Assembly: GCA_035530655.1 (NCBI GenBank)
Contig: DATKUK010000013.1
Coordinates: forward strand, 1-64,000
Source of the DNA: DATKUK01 sp035530655
Lineage (GTDB): Bacteria; Planctomycetota; Phycisphaerae; UBA1845; DATKUK01
Length of the DNA: 64,000 nt
Direction of reading: 5' to 3'
Positions within the stretch are counted from its first letter, which is position 1; every line of letters starts with the position of its first letter. The translations under genes and the position numbers were made by a program. Below are positions 37,294 through 46,829 of the stretch, one piece after another. The notes under the pieces are model-generated. The model was not told the DNA's origin. It did no database searches and saw only the letters and a program-made list of their open reading frames with translations.

Positions 37294-38387
37294 AGATCAT
37301 CAACATCGTGGGCGCGCGGCCCAACTTCATGAAGATCGCGCCGATCGTGGCGGCGTATTCGCGCTGCGAACACATCGAGCCGCTGCTGGTGCATACCGGT
37401 CAGCACTACGACGAGCGGATGAGCGATCTGTTCTTTCGGCAACTTGGCATTCCCGAGGCCGACATCAACCTGGGCGTGGGCAGCGGCTCGCACGCGGCGC
37501 AGACGGCGGCGATTATGACCGCATTCGAGCCGGTGGTGGTCGAGCACAGGCCCGACGTGGTGCTGGTGGTGGGCGACGTCAACAGCACCATCGCCTGCGG
37601 GCTGGTAGCGGTCAAGCTGGGCGTTCGCCTGGTGCACGTGGAAGCGGGGCTGCGTAGCTTCGACCGCACGATGCCCGAGGAAATCAACCGCGTGCTGACC
37701 GACGCAATCAGCGATCTGCTTTTCTGCACGGAGCAGAGCGGCGTGGACAACCTGCGGACCGAAGGCGTCGCCAACGAGAAGATTCACCTGGTCGGCAACG
37801 TGATGATCGACACGCTGCTGAGCAATCGCCAAAAGGCCGAGGATTCGGCCATCCTCGACGAACTGAAGCTTTCCCCCGGTGGGTACGCGGCCCTGACGCT
37901 GCATCGACCGAGCAACGTGGACGACGCGGCGGTGTTCGGGCGCATCCTCGATGCGCTCGAGGTGATCCAGCGCGACATGCCGATCGTGTTTCCCATCCAC
38001 CCGAGGACGCGGAAGAACCTGTCCGGGTCGCCGCTGGGCGCCCGGGTGGAGGCGATGGGCAATCTTCGGCTGCTCGACCCGGTGGGGTACCTCGATTTCC
38101 TCAAGCTCATGTCCTGCGCGAAACTCGTACTGACCGACTCGGGCGGCATTCAGGAGGAGACGACGATCCTGAAGGTGCCGTGCCTGACGCTCCGGGAGAA
38201 CACCGAGCGGCCCATCACAACTCAAATCGGCTCGAACCAGGTGGTGGGTACCGATCCGCAGCGAATCCTGTCGGCATACCGCAACGTAATTGACGGCCAA
38301 TGGCGCGAGCCGCAGATCCCGCCGCTGTGGGACGGCAAGGCGGCCGAGCGGATCGTGGACGTGCTTGGTGCCAAGTTGGTTGGATAA
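37290..38387 (+). CDS. wecB: UDP-N-acetylglucosamine 2-epimerase (non-hydrolysing)
   Basis: 365 residues, the normal length, preceded by AAGGGA and overlapping the deacetylase stop. Family motifs: IINIVGARPNFMKIAPIV, VHTGQHYDERMSDLFF, VVGDVNSTIACGLVAVKL, VHVEAGLRSFDRTMPEEINRVL split over two conserved blocks, TLHRPSNVD, FPIHPRTRKNL and LTDSGGIQEETTILKVPCLT. It converts UDP-GlcNAc into UDP-ManNAc, a precursor for the polysaccharide made by this operon. It is the last gene of the rightward operon and converges with the RND pump gene 35 bp away. Confidence 0.95.
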   Translation: MKIINIVGARPNFMKIAPIVAAYSRCEHIEPLLVHTGQHYDERMSDLFFRQLGIPEADINLGVGSGSHAAQTAAIMTAFEPVVVEHRPDVVLVVGDVNSTIACGLVAVKLGVRLVHVEAGLRSFDRTMPEEINRVLTDAISDLLFCTEQSGVDNLRTEGVANEKIHLVGNVMIDTLLSNRQKAEDSAILDELKLSPGGYAALTLHRPSNVDDAAVFGRILDALEVIQRDMPIVFPIHPRTRKNLSGSPLGARVEAMGNLRLLDPVGYLDFLKLMSCAKLVLTDSGGIQEETTILKVPCLTLRENTERPITTQIGSNQVVGTDPQRILSAYRNVIDGQWREPQIPPLWDGKAAERIVDVLGAKLVG

Positions 38388-38422
38388 ATGCCGCCGAGCA
38401 AGACACCCGCCAGGCCTGCGGG

Positions 38423-41400
38423 TCAGGCACCTGCGGCAGCACCGCGGCCGTAGACCATGTAGTAAACCGTGGGGATCACCACCAGCGTAAACGCCGTCGA
38501 GACGAACAGGCCGAAGATCAGCGCCCACGCCAGCCCCGAAAAGATCGGGTCGAGCGTGATCGGCCAAGCCGCCAGCATGGCCGTGCCGGCTGTCAGAAAG
38601 ATGGGACGGAACCGCACCGCGCCGCTTTCGATGATGGCCTGGGTCAGCGGCTTGCCGGCTGCGGTCCCCTTGTGCACGAACTCGATCAGCAGGATGGCGT
38701 TGCGCACGGCGATGCCCGAAAGCGCGATCATGCCGATCATGCCCGTGGCCGTGAAAAACGTCGGGGTGGGCCATAGATTGCCGAACAGCACACCGCCGGC
38801 CGGTCCGACCGTATGCACACCGATCGCATTCAGCAGCCAGAAGCCCGGCATGATGCCGATGATGGTCAGCGGGATCGAGATCATCAGAATCAGCGGCATC
38901 AGGTAACTGCCCGTCTCGTAGACCAGCAGGATGTAGATGCCCATGCAGGCCGCGGCAAAGGCAATGCCCAGATCGCGGAATACGTCGATGGTGATCTTCC
39001 ACTCGCCCTCGCCCGAGAAGACCACCTCGATGCCGTCGCCCACCGACCAACCGACACCGCCGCCGTTGTCGAGATAGCTTCGCGCCGCCAGCGGGCGCGC
39101 CGACGCAGCCGACGCGATGTCCTGATCGGCCTCCACGTCGAGGATGGCTTCGGCCGGGGCTCGACCGGCCATCTCGGCGAAGACGTACACCACGCGCCGC
39201 AGGTTCTTGTGATAGATGGTCTGATCGACTCGCGTCTGCTCGAAGCGCCCCATCTCGGCCAGTTGCACCATGCGCCCGCCTCGGCCGCTCACATACATCT
39301 GCGACAGCAGGGCCACATCGCTGCGCTTGGCCACCGAAAGCTGGATCACGATCGCCAGCGGGTTCACCTCGTCGCCCAGTCGCATGACGCTGACGGGCGT
39401 GCCGGCCACCGCCGCCCGAACGACCTCGGCCACCTCGAATGTGCTCAGACCGGCCAGGGCAGCCTTCTCCTTGTCGAGGATGAAGCGAAGCTTGACCTGC
39501 TCGGCCTCGATGGTGTCGTCCACGTCGACCACGCCGGGCTCGTCGGTGAGCCGCTGCCGCACCGTGTGGACGGCCGCAATCAGATCTTCATAGCTGTGGT
39601 AAGGCTGACCGTAGATTTCGGCCACCACCGTCGAGAGCACCGGCGGGCCGGGCGGCACCTCGACGACCTTGATGTTTGCGCCGTTGCGCTGAGCGATTGC
39701 CGTCAGATCGTTGCGGATGCGGAGGGCCATCTCGTGGCTCTGCTGTCGGCGCTCGTACTTGTGCACGAAGTTGACGCGAATGTCGGCCACGTTCGGCCCG
39801 CGCCGCAGGTAGTAGTGGCGAACCATGCTGTTGAAATCCATCGGCGAGGCCGTCCCGACGTACGTGATGACGTCGGTCACTTCGCCCACGCCGCGCAGGT
39901 AACGGGCCAGATCGGCGGTAACGGCTTCGGTCCGCTCCAGCGTGGTGCCTTCGGGCATGTCGACCACCACCTGAAGCTCGTTCTTGTTGTCGAACGGGAG
40001 CATCTTCAGCGGCACGCGGCGGTCCATCGCCAGCCAGCACGAGAAGCCGAACAACACCACCATCACGCCCAGCAGCGTCCACCGGGCCGCGCGGCGAGTG
40101 AGCATCGGCTGGATCGCCGCGCGATACGCACGGTACACGAGCGAGTCTTCCAGGACGTAGGGCTTTTCTTCGCCCTTACCGTACTCGCCCTTGAGCACGT
40201 GGTACGACATCCATGGCGTGATCGTAAACGCCACCACCAGCGACATAAGCATGGCCAGCGGCACGTTCAACGCCATGGGCCTCATGTAGGGCCCCATCAT
40301 GCCGGTGATGAACAGCATCGGAATAAAGCTGACGATCACGGCCAGCGTCGCCAGGATGATGGGCGGGCGCACCTCGTTGACGGCCGTCAGCACCGCTGCG
40401 AGCGGCTTCTGCTTGCGCATCTTGAGGTGGCGGAAGATGTTCTCCACGTCGACGATCGGATCGTCGACCACCAATCCCAGCGCCAGAATCAGCGCGAACA
40501 GCGTCACACGATTGATCGTGTAGCCTGCCAGCCAGTTGATCAGCAGTGTCAGCGCAAAGGTGATGGGCACAGCCGTGGCCACAATCAGTCCCTCGCGCCA
40601 GCCGAGCGTGACGGCAATCAGCGCAATGACGATGACGATGGCCACAGCCAACCCCTCGACCAGTTCGTTGACCTTGTCGTTGGCCGTCTTGCCGTAATCG
40701 CGCGTGATGCGGGCTTGTACGCCTTCCGGCAGAACCGACGACTTGAGCTGCTCGACGCGCTGTTGCACCGCTGCCGAGACTCGCCGTGCGTCCCACCCCT
40801 TCCTCTTGGACACGGCGACGGTGACGGCTGGGAAGTCGTGCCCCGATTCGCGCCCGACCGCATCGACCGCTTCCTCGGCGGCCGGTCCGAACCCGAACCG
40901 GCAGTAATCCGTCGGCTCAGCGGGCCCGTCGACCACCCGCGCTACCTCCCTCAGATACACCGGCCGACCGCCGGCCACACCGATAACCAGGTCCGCCAAC
41001 TCGTCTACCGATGCGAATGCCGTGCCCGCCTCGACTGCGTAACGCCGATCGGCGTGGTCGAAACCATTGGCCGGCAGCGTCACATTCGCCCCGCGCAGCG
41101 CATTGGCCAGTTGTTGTACGGAGACCCCGCGCGACGCCATCTGATCCGGGTCGAACAGCACGCGGACCTGTCGCTCCGGCCCACCGATGACCTCCGTTCG
41201 CCCCGTGCCGGGCACCTCACCCAGCCGCAACTCCAGCTCTTCAGCCATTCGCCGCAGCGTGAAGTCGTCGTAGCGGTCGGACCACAGCGTGACGGCGACG
41301 ACGGGCACGTCGTCGATCTCGATCGGCTTGACCACCCAGCCGGCCACCTGAGGCGGCACGACGTCGGTGTTCATTGAAATCTTGTTGTAGAGCTTGACCA

Positions 41401-41746
41401 GACTGTCTTCGCGGTCCTCGCCGACGTAGAAGCGGACGGTCACCACCGCCTGGTCGGCACGACTCATCGAATAGACGTATTCGACGCCGTCGATCTGGTA
41501 GAGCAGCTTCTCCAGACGCGTGGCGACCTGCCGCTCGACTTCTCGCGCCGATGCACCCGGCACGCTGACCATTACGTCGGCCAGCGGCACGATGATCTGC
41601 GGCTCTTCCTCGCGCGGGGTGACCCAGAGCGCCACGCCGCCGGCCAGCAGCGCCACGATCACCAGCATCGCCGAGAGGTTGCTGCGCAGAAAGGCCTCGA
41701 CCACCCGGCCGGTCCACGGCTGTCGGGATAATTGCGGCTCGCTCAT
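38423..41746 (-). CDS. RND-family efflux transporter, inner-membrane permease
   Basis: 1107 residues, slightly longer than AcrB. It shows the duplicated RND plan: TM1 near residue 25, a porter domain, TM2-6 with ALGLVVDDPIVDVENI (paired Asp in TM4 for proton relay), a second porter domain, and TM8-12 near the C-terminus with LSGIAVRNAILLIEF. Repeat motifs GASAREVERQVATRLEKLLY and GYTINRVTLFALILALG match the HAE-1/hydrophobe group more than metal exporters. It drives export by proton antiport with the adaptor encoded just upstream, whose stop overlaps its start (4 bases). No outer-membrane channel gene is nearby. Confidence 0.92.
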   Translation of the reverse strand: MSEPQLSRQPWTGRVVEAFLRSNLSAMLVIVALLAGGVALWVTPREEEPQIIVPLADVMVSVPGASAREVERQVATRLEKLLYQIDGVEYVYSMSRADQAVVTVRFYVGEDREDSLVKLYNKISMNTDVVPPQVAGWVVKPIEIDDVPVVAVTLWSDRYDDFTLRRMAEELELRLGEVPGTGRTEVIGGPERQVRVLFDPDQMASRGVSVQQLANALRGANVTLPANGFDHADRRYAVEAGTAFASVDELADLVIGVAGGRPVYLREVARVVDGPAEPTDYCRFGFGPAAEEAVDAVGRESGHDFPAVTVAVSKRKGWDARRVSAAVQQRVEQLKSSVLPEGVQARITRDYGKTANDKVNELVEGLAVAIVIVIALIAVTLGWREGLIVATAVPITFALTLLINWLAGYTINRVTLFALILALGLVVDDPIVDVENIFRHLKMRKQKPLAAVLTAVNEVRPPIILATLAVIVSFIPMLFITGMMGPYMRPMALNVPLAMLMSLVVAFTITPWMSYHVLKGEYGKGEEKPYVLEDSLVYRAYRAAIQPMLTRRAARWTLLGVMVVLFGFSCWLAMDRRVPLKMLPFDNKNELQVVVDMPEGTTLERTEAVTADLARYLRGVGEVTDVITYVGTASPMDFNSMVRHYYLRRGPNVADIRVNFVHKYERRQQSHEMALRIRNDLTAIAQRNGANIKVVEVPPGPPVLSTVVAEIYGQPYHSYEDLIAAVHTVRQRLTDEPGVVDVDDTIEAEQVKLRFILDKEKAALAGLSTFEVAEVVRAAVAGTPVSVMRLGDEVNPLAIVIQLSVAKRSDVALLSQMYVSGRGGRMVQLAEMGRFEQTRVDQTIYHKNLRRVVYVFAEMAGRAPAEAILDVEADQDIASAASARPLAARSYLDNGGGVGWSVGDGIEVVFSGEGEWKITIDVFRDLGIAFAAACMGIYILLVYETGSYLMPLILMISIPLTIIGIMPGFWLLNAIGVHTVGPAGGVLFGNLWPTPTFFTATGMIGMIALSGIAVRNAILLIEFVHKGTAAGKPLTQAIIESGAVRFRPIFLTAGTAMLAAWPITLDPIFSGLAWALIFGLFVSTAFTLVVIPTVYYMVYGRGAAAGA

Positions 41747-42855
41747 TGCTCCACACCCGCCCAGAACGATGTCGCGTCAGTCACCAGTCGCCAGCTCTGC
41801 TCGGGCGACAGCCCGGAGAGGATCTGCATCACCTCTTTGCCGCTTTCGGAATCGACGCTGCGCGCGCCCGTGCGAACGAACTGCCGCCGGATGTGTCCGT
41901 CCTCGACCACCAGCACCATCTCGAGTTGCCCGACGTTCATCACCGTCGAAGCCGGCACCCGCAACTCGCGCCGCTGCCCCAGCGGAATCTCCAGCCGACC
42001 GAACATGCCCGGGATGATGCCGGGAGCACACGGTCCGACGACCTTGACTTGAAACGAGCGGCTCATCGGATCGGCCTCGGGGACGATCTCGCTGACACGG
42101 CCCTGGCAGCTCTTGTTCAGCGCTTCCACATGCACGGTCAGGTCTTCGCCCACCTTCAATCGTTCGGCCAGCGACTCGCGCACCGTGGCGACCAACTGCA
42201 AGCGGTCGAACAGCTTGACCAGCGGCTGACCTGGCTTGGCCATGTCGCCCGCTTCAGCCAACTTGTCGATCACAATGCCGTCCATGGGCGAGCGGATGAC
42301 CGCATAGTCCAGGACCGTCTGCGCCTCGGTGACTGCTTGGCTGGCCTGCTCGTAGCGGGCCTGCGCGGCGCGCAGGTTGTTCTCGGCTGTGGTCGCCTCC
42401 CGCTCGGTGGCCGCTGCACTTTCAAGCAGTCGCTTGATGCGCTCGCTGTCAACCTGGGCTTGATCCAACGCCGCCTTCGCCGCATCGCGCGCTGCAGCCG
42501 CCTGCTCCAGACGGGCCGCAAGATCCGCGTCATCCAACACGACCAGCACATCGTTCGCCTTGACAGCCTGTCCGGCCGCAACGTTGATCGCCTTGATCCG
42601 CGCCAGGATCTTCGCGCTCACTTCCGTCGCGCGGACCGCCTCGATGCTGCCCACCGCACTATCAACCACCGACACGTCGGCGGCGTTACAGAGCACGGTG
42701 GCCGCACCGCCGAGCAGAATCCTCGGCTTAGCCAGTTCCCCCGGCGCGATCTTCTCGTGAAAGCTGCCGGCCAGCCACAGCAACAGCAGCACAACGACGG
42801 CCCCACAGACCACTACGACCGCCACCGTGCGCAGCATCTTGACCCACCGTTTCAT
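41743..42855 (-). CDS. RND efflux periplasmic adaptor (membrane fusion protein)
   Basis: 370 residues after a GGGAGGG site. An N-terminal anchor (VAVVVVCGAVVVLLLLWLAGSF) is followed by a first barrel strand (VRATEVSAKILARIKAINVA), the lipoyl part (AGQAVKANDVLVVLDDADL), and a long coiled coil from ~105 to ~180 rich in Ala, Glu and Gln. The second lipoyl half is DYAVIRSPMDGIVIDKLAEAGDMAKPGQPLVKLF, followed by the beta-barrel. It bridges the RND permease to an outer-membrane channel. The stop codon overlaps the permease start, so the two are cotranslated. Confidence 0.92.
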   Translation of the reverse strand: MKRWVKMLRTVAVVVVCGAVVVLLLLWLAGSFHEKIAPGELAKPRILLGGAATVLCNAADVSVVDSAVGSIEAVRATEVSAKILARIKAINVAAGQAVKANDVLVVLDDADLAARLEQAAAARDAAKAALDQAQVDSERIKRLLESAAATEREATTAENNLRAAQARYEQASQAVTEAQTVLDYAVIRSPMDGIVIDKLAEAGDMAKPGQPLVKLFDRLQLVATVRESLAERLKVGEDLTVHVEALNKSCQGRVSEIVPEADPMSRSFQVKVVGPCAPGIIPGMFGRLEIPLGQRRELRVPASTVMNVGQLEMVLVVEDGHIRRQFVRTGARSVDSESGKEVMQILSGLSPEQSWRLVTDATSFWAGVEQ

Positions 42856-43008
42856 GACCCACCCTCCCCGTTGGCATATGTCGCCCGGACGTCCGACTCG
42901 TCCACGGCATCAGATCGAGAACTGAATCGAGGCCCGCAACCCATCCTGCTCTACTGAGGCCGACGAATCCACACCACCCGGAAGCAGCCGGCGGACCCTG
43001 CGCCCGGC

Positions 43009-44442
43009 TCAGACCATACTAAAGCCGCGCGGGTCCTCGTCAAACGGTGTTACGTCACTACAGCCCAGATACCAATCCAACAACCGCTTCTGAAGACCCT
43101 CCTGCACGTCGGCATAGTCGGCGTGGCCGTACACGTTGTGCAGCTCGCAGGAATCGGCCTGCATATCATACAGCTCGCACAGACCGTGCGCCCGATAGAT
43201 CAGCTTGTGCGAGGCGGTACGGATCATCGTGGCCCGGCAGACGCTGTCCGGATGCTCCTGCTGTTGCGTGCACTTGGGGTAGTACAGATTGTCGGGCGCG
43301 ATGCCCGCCAAGTCGCCCACGTCGCGGCCCTCGAAGCAGTGCGGCTCGAAACGATCATAGCCCCCTTCGCTGAAGGCGGCGCGGTCCGCGTCGCCCGGCT
43401 CGCCGCCAAGCTGAGGCGTCAGACTTCGAGCAAAATGCGAATGCCCTGGTTCGACGCCCGCCAGGTCGAGCACCGTGGCCGTGATGTCGAACGCCTCCAC
43501 GCACTCGCTCACGACGTGACCGCCCCTGCCGCCCGGCACGCGCATGACGCACGGGATTCGCACGATGCAGTCATCCAGCGCGCTGGGCCATTTCTCGACC
43601 AAACCGTAATCGCCGGCCCAGTCGCCGTGGTCACTGTAGAAGACGATGGCTGTGTCGTCGGCATGCCCGCTCTGCTCCAGCGCGGTCAGCAATCGTCCGA
43701 ACAACTCGTCGACTTCGGCAATCTGACCCAGATACGCTGCATTTACCTGGCGAAGGATGCCTGGATCGATTCGGTCCAGATTGCGGTACCGTCGGATAAG
43801 CCCGAAGTAGTCCGGCTTGTCCGGCAAATCGGCCGGTCGAAGGGCCGGCAAATCGTCCGGAGCGATCATCTCATGCCAGCGACGCGCCGCGGCGTACGTG
43901 GGGTGCGGAAACGACAGAGGCAGGTAGATGCAGAACAGTTCTTTCGGACCCGCCTCCAAATAGTCAATCGCCGCCTGCACACAGAGTTCGTCGTGCGTAG
44001 GCCCCTCGACCTCGGGATCGCGAGGTCGTCCCAGAAACGTGTAGTACTCCAGATCGTCCGGTGCATACAGCGGCTCGGGCTTCGACTTGCCCTTGGGCGC
44101 CTCGGCGCCGCTGACGCTCTTGGACCACGAACCCCGCGCCAGCAGATCGTTCTTGCCCCACCATCGCACGTCATAGCCGGCCTGCTTGAGATACGCCAAC
44201 AGGTTCGGCTCGTCGGGGCGCAGCAAATGCCACAGGGTGCGATGGCCGCGCACGTGCGGATACCAGCCTGTCATCAGGCTGCACCGCGACGGCGAGCACA
44301 CCGGGTGCTGCACAAAGCAGTTATCAAAACGCGTGCCCTGAGCCGCCACACGGTCCAGGTTTGGTGTGTGCGCCAGCGGATGCCCGTAGCAGCGGGCGCT
44401 TTCAGCTCGCATCTCGTCGGGATTGAAGAGAACGAAATTCAC
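43009..44442 (-). CDS. Sulfatase (formylglycine-type) without signal peptide
   Basis: 477 residues from a GTG with GAGG about 9 bases upstream. The longer frame to 44556 has no ribosome site and its extra residues are not a signal peptide. The sulfatase modification motif C-x-P-x-R is present as CSPSR (Cys49) in VQHPVCSPSRCSLMTGWYPH. Other signatures are NPDEMRAESARCYGHP, TPNLDRVAAQGTRFDN, TAIVFYSDHGDWAGDYGLVEKWP with the metal Asp-His pair, and PCVMRVPG. It cleaves a sulfate ester, likely from a carbohydrate. With no export signal the enzyme would act inside the cell on imported oligosaccharides. An activating enzyme is not in the window. Confidence 0.87.
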   Translation of the reverse strand: MNFVLFNPDEMRAESARCYGHPLAHTPNLDRVAAQGTRFDNCFVQHPVCSPSRCSLMTGWYPHVRGHRTLWHLLRPDEPNLLAYLKQAGYDVRWWGKNDLLARGSWSKSVSGAEAPKGKSKPEPLYAPDDLEYYTFLGRPRDPEVEGPTHDELCVQAAIDYLEAGPKELFCIYLPLSFPHPTYAAARRWHEMIAPDDLPALRPADLPDKPDYFGLIRRYRNLDRIDPGILRQVNAAYLGQIAEVDELFGRLLTALEQSGHADDTAIVFYSDHGDWAGDYGLVEKWPSALDDCIVRIPCVMRVPGGRGGHVVSECVEAFDITATVLDLAGVEPGHSHFARSLTPQLGGEPGDADRAAFSEGGYDRFEPHCFEGRDVGDLAGIAPDNLYYPKCTQQQEHPDSVCRATMIRTASHKLIYRAHGLCELYDMQADSCELHNVYGHADYADVQEGLQKRLLDWYLGCSDVTPFDEDPRGFSMV

Positions 44443-44655
44443 TCTCCGAGCCCTCACGCAGCCTCGACTGTCTGCGACTCGCCATGCAGAATAGCACTGC
44501 CCCAAGAAGGCAGCAACCAGAGGCGAGAAGCCGCTCGAACGCGCCCGCCGGCACAATCGAACCGAACGGTGCAGGAGCCTTCAAAGGCGCTGCCCGGATA
44601 CACAACGTGCGTCGAAGACGTACATCACACAATTCACGCCGTGCAAGTTCGCCGC

Positions 44656-46713
44656 TCAACGTCGAGTTGGGCTCGTCCCGTCGCGGTCTACCACCAGCAG
44701 CCAGCCCGGGCGCAACGTTCGCCGCAGCTCGCCCGCGCCCAGCTTGGCCGATTCAGCGAGGTGACCGTCCTGATCGAACAGCTCGTACCCACCCGACAGG
44801 CAGCGGCCGCTTCGAATTCTGACCTGCCTCGCGTCCGACGTCCTGTTCGCCGCGATCAGACCGATCTGCAAGCCAACGGCCTGTTCGATAAGCGACGCTC
44901 CCAACTCGGTAAAGTCCATCGACCGATAAAAACCCGCATCGCCCGAGTCCGGCAAGTGAATCGTCAGCCATGTGCCGCTATCGACACATGGCAGCCATTG
45001 GTCGGACGTGCCTTGGGCAGCCCGACGCGCGTCTTGCCACGCAACGTCCAACCCCTCGTGGCCAAGATCCCGCAAGACATCGGCGACATGGTCGCCGCAT
45101 CGGCCAAGCCATCCCCGCCCGCGATGTACCGCAACCGACGCGCGATCCTGCTGGTGGCAGGTTACGTCTATCACGGCGTCAAACGGTCCGTCTTGAGGGC
45201 TTGGGCCTTCGCCGTCAGCCAGCGCGTCCCAAACGAGGCGCACGCGGCGGGCCACTTCCCGACCAGGCCCGCCCATCTGCACGTCCCTCGCCAGACTGCG
45301 AAGCCAAACCAGGACGCTGTAGAAGCCCACCCATCGCCTCGAACCATACCCGGTTCGCAGCAACACACGCTTTTCGGACACAACACGTTCAGACCCCCAC
45401 AGACGCACCAGAGGGCGGTTTCGCGGGTCCGTCACCTCCACCGCCTCGAATCGCTTGGCCAGCTCCCACACCTGAGAGGCCGCGTCACGCCGCGTCCTGG
45501 CCGGCATAACGTATTGCCCCAGGCTCACCCGCTGCCGGCCCAGCGCGTTGAGCAGTAAGGTGCCTGCCGGCTCGTTCTCGGCGAGATTGCTTGCCGACGA
45601 CGAGGCGAGCCACGCGTCCATCACCAGCACGCCACCACCGCGCCTGTCGGCACGGTACAGCACGAGCGGATGCTCGCTTGTCTTGTCATACTCCCCTTCG
45701 CTGCTGAGGACAACCTGGAACCCTTCGGCCGAGAGCAGTCGCTTCAATCCACGTGTCATGACGATTTGCCGCTGACAAAACCAGCCGTTGGCGTCGGCGT
45801 CCCAGCAGTACGGCAACACGTCCCACAACGCAAAGCCACGAGTAATGAAGTTCGCCCATACGATGCGGCCGGCCGGCGGGGCGAGCTGCTGCCACACGAT
45901 TCGCGTCTCCACCACGTCGCGCCCTCGGCTGTTGACCGCCCGCTCAAACGCCCCCAGCGAAGCGATCGCCAAGCCGCGGCGACCCCACTGCTCGAGTTGC
46001 TCCAGCGAAGCGCCCGGCCACGATCCGTCCTCGATAAAGATGGCTTCGGCGGTGTTCGGTCCTCGCCGCAGTTGCGCCAGGCTTCGCCAACGTACCGCCT
46101 GCAACCCGAGACGACACGCAAGCCAGCGAGCGAGTCTTGAATCGCTCCCAGCCGGTCCGTAGACGATCGCACGCTTGGCGCGGATTGGCGACGGATAGGC
46201 CAACGGAGGCGGCACCGCAGCCAGCACGTGAGACGACTCTTCGCGCTCCTCGACGGGAATCATTCGCACCGCGTCCAGCCAGCACCGCCCACCACGCCCG
46301 CAGACCCCGATCTGAAGCTCCAGCACAGCAGCGCCCGCCGGACGATCGACGTATTGCCGCCACAGGCGCCATTCGTCGGCCGACAGCTCTGCCCGCCAGA
46401 AGTGCTCCCGCAGGCACCGGCCGTCGGCTCGCCAGCCCACACGTAGACCCACGCCGCTCACCTTCGAATCGCTTCGACCGACCAGTTCCAATCGGTAGGC
46501 CTGACCTGTTCGACAATGAATCCGCTGCCAGAGTCCACCCGCCCCGCCGCCATCGCCCAACTCGATGCACAGGCTCCGCTCGCCCGTTCGTCGGCCGGGC
46601 CCGAACGACCACGCGGCCTGACCGTCGATCACCAACCATCGCCACCCGACCGGCCGACGCCTGCCAAGTGAGAAATCCCCATTACGCAAACGATTCTTCA
46701 GTTTCTGATCCAT
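44656..46713 (-). CDS. Large orphan protein, CBM-like N-terminus, unknown function
   Basis: 685 residues, no signal peptide and no membrane helix. Residues ~1-155 look like a CBM4/9-type galactose-binding fold: NRLRNGDFSLGRRRPVGWRW, RTGERSLCIELGDGG and WLDAVRMIPVEE. The next ~250 residues alternate strands and helices (AKRAIVYGPAGSDSRLARWL, GRRGLAIASLGAFERAV and GGGVLVMDAWLAS), recalling a class I glutamine-amidotransferase-like or ThuA-like Rossmann fold without its catalytic Cys. The last ~250 residues are unassigned. It neighbours the sulfatase on the same strand (213-bp gap), so a carbohydrate link is possible. I do not recognise the family. Confidence 0.55.
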   Translation of the reverse strand: MDQKLKNRLRNGDFSLGRRRPVGWRWLVIDGQAAWSFGPGRRTGERSLCIELGDGGGAGGLWQRIHCRTGQAYRLELVGRSDSKVSGVGLRVGWRADGRCLREHFWRAELSADEWRLWRQYVDRPAGAAVLELQIGVCGRGGRCWLDAVRMIPVEEREESSHVLAAVPPPLAYPSPIRAKRAIVYGPAGSDSRLARWLACRLGLQAVRWRSLAQLRRGPNTAEAIFIEDGSWPGASLEQLEQWGRRGLAIASLGAFERAVNSRGRDVVETRIVWQQLAPPAGRIVWANFITRGFALWDVLPYCWDADANGWFCQRQIVMTRGLKRLLSAEGFQVVLSSEGEYDKTSEHPLVLYRADRRGGGVLVMDAWLASSSASNLAENEPAGTLLLNALGRQRVSLGQYVMPARTRRDAASQVWELAKRFEAVEVTDPRNRPLVRLWGSERVVSEKRVLLRTGYGSRRWVGFYSVLVWLRSLARDVQMGGPGREVARRVRLVWDALADGEGPSPQDGPFDAVIDVTCHQQDRASVAVHRGRGWLGRCGDHVADVLRDLGHEGLDVAWQDARRAAQGTSDQWLPCVDSGTWLTIHLPDSGDAGFYRSMDFTELGASLIEQAVGLQIGLIAANRTSDARQVRIRSGRCLSGGYELFDQDGHLAESAKLGAGELRRTLRPGWLLVVDRDGTSPTRR

Positions 46714-46829
46714 TGCATCCGCAGCTATCTATCCGCCGGCACAAGGTCGAGCCCCGACCGCTCGGACCGACCGGCAACACACCGACAAACTCGGGAGCCC
46801 TCGGCGATCTGAACAACCAACCCAGCCGC

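Noticed and set aside
38813..41377. Very long plus-strand frame (854 codons) opposite the RND permease
   Set aside because: Composition is dominated by His, Arg, Asp and Gln with no domain; it mirrors the permease codons.
43123..45558. 811-codon plus-strand frame across the sulfatase and the orphan gene
   Set aside because: It spans two minus-strand genes and their spacer and lacks any motif. It is an antisense artefact.
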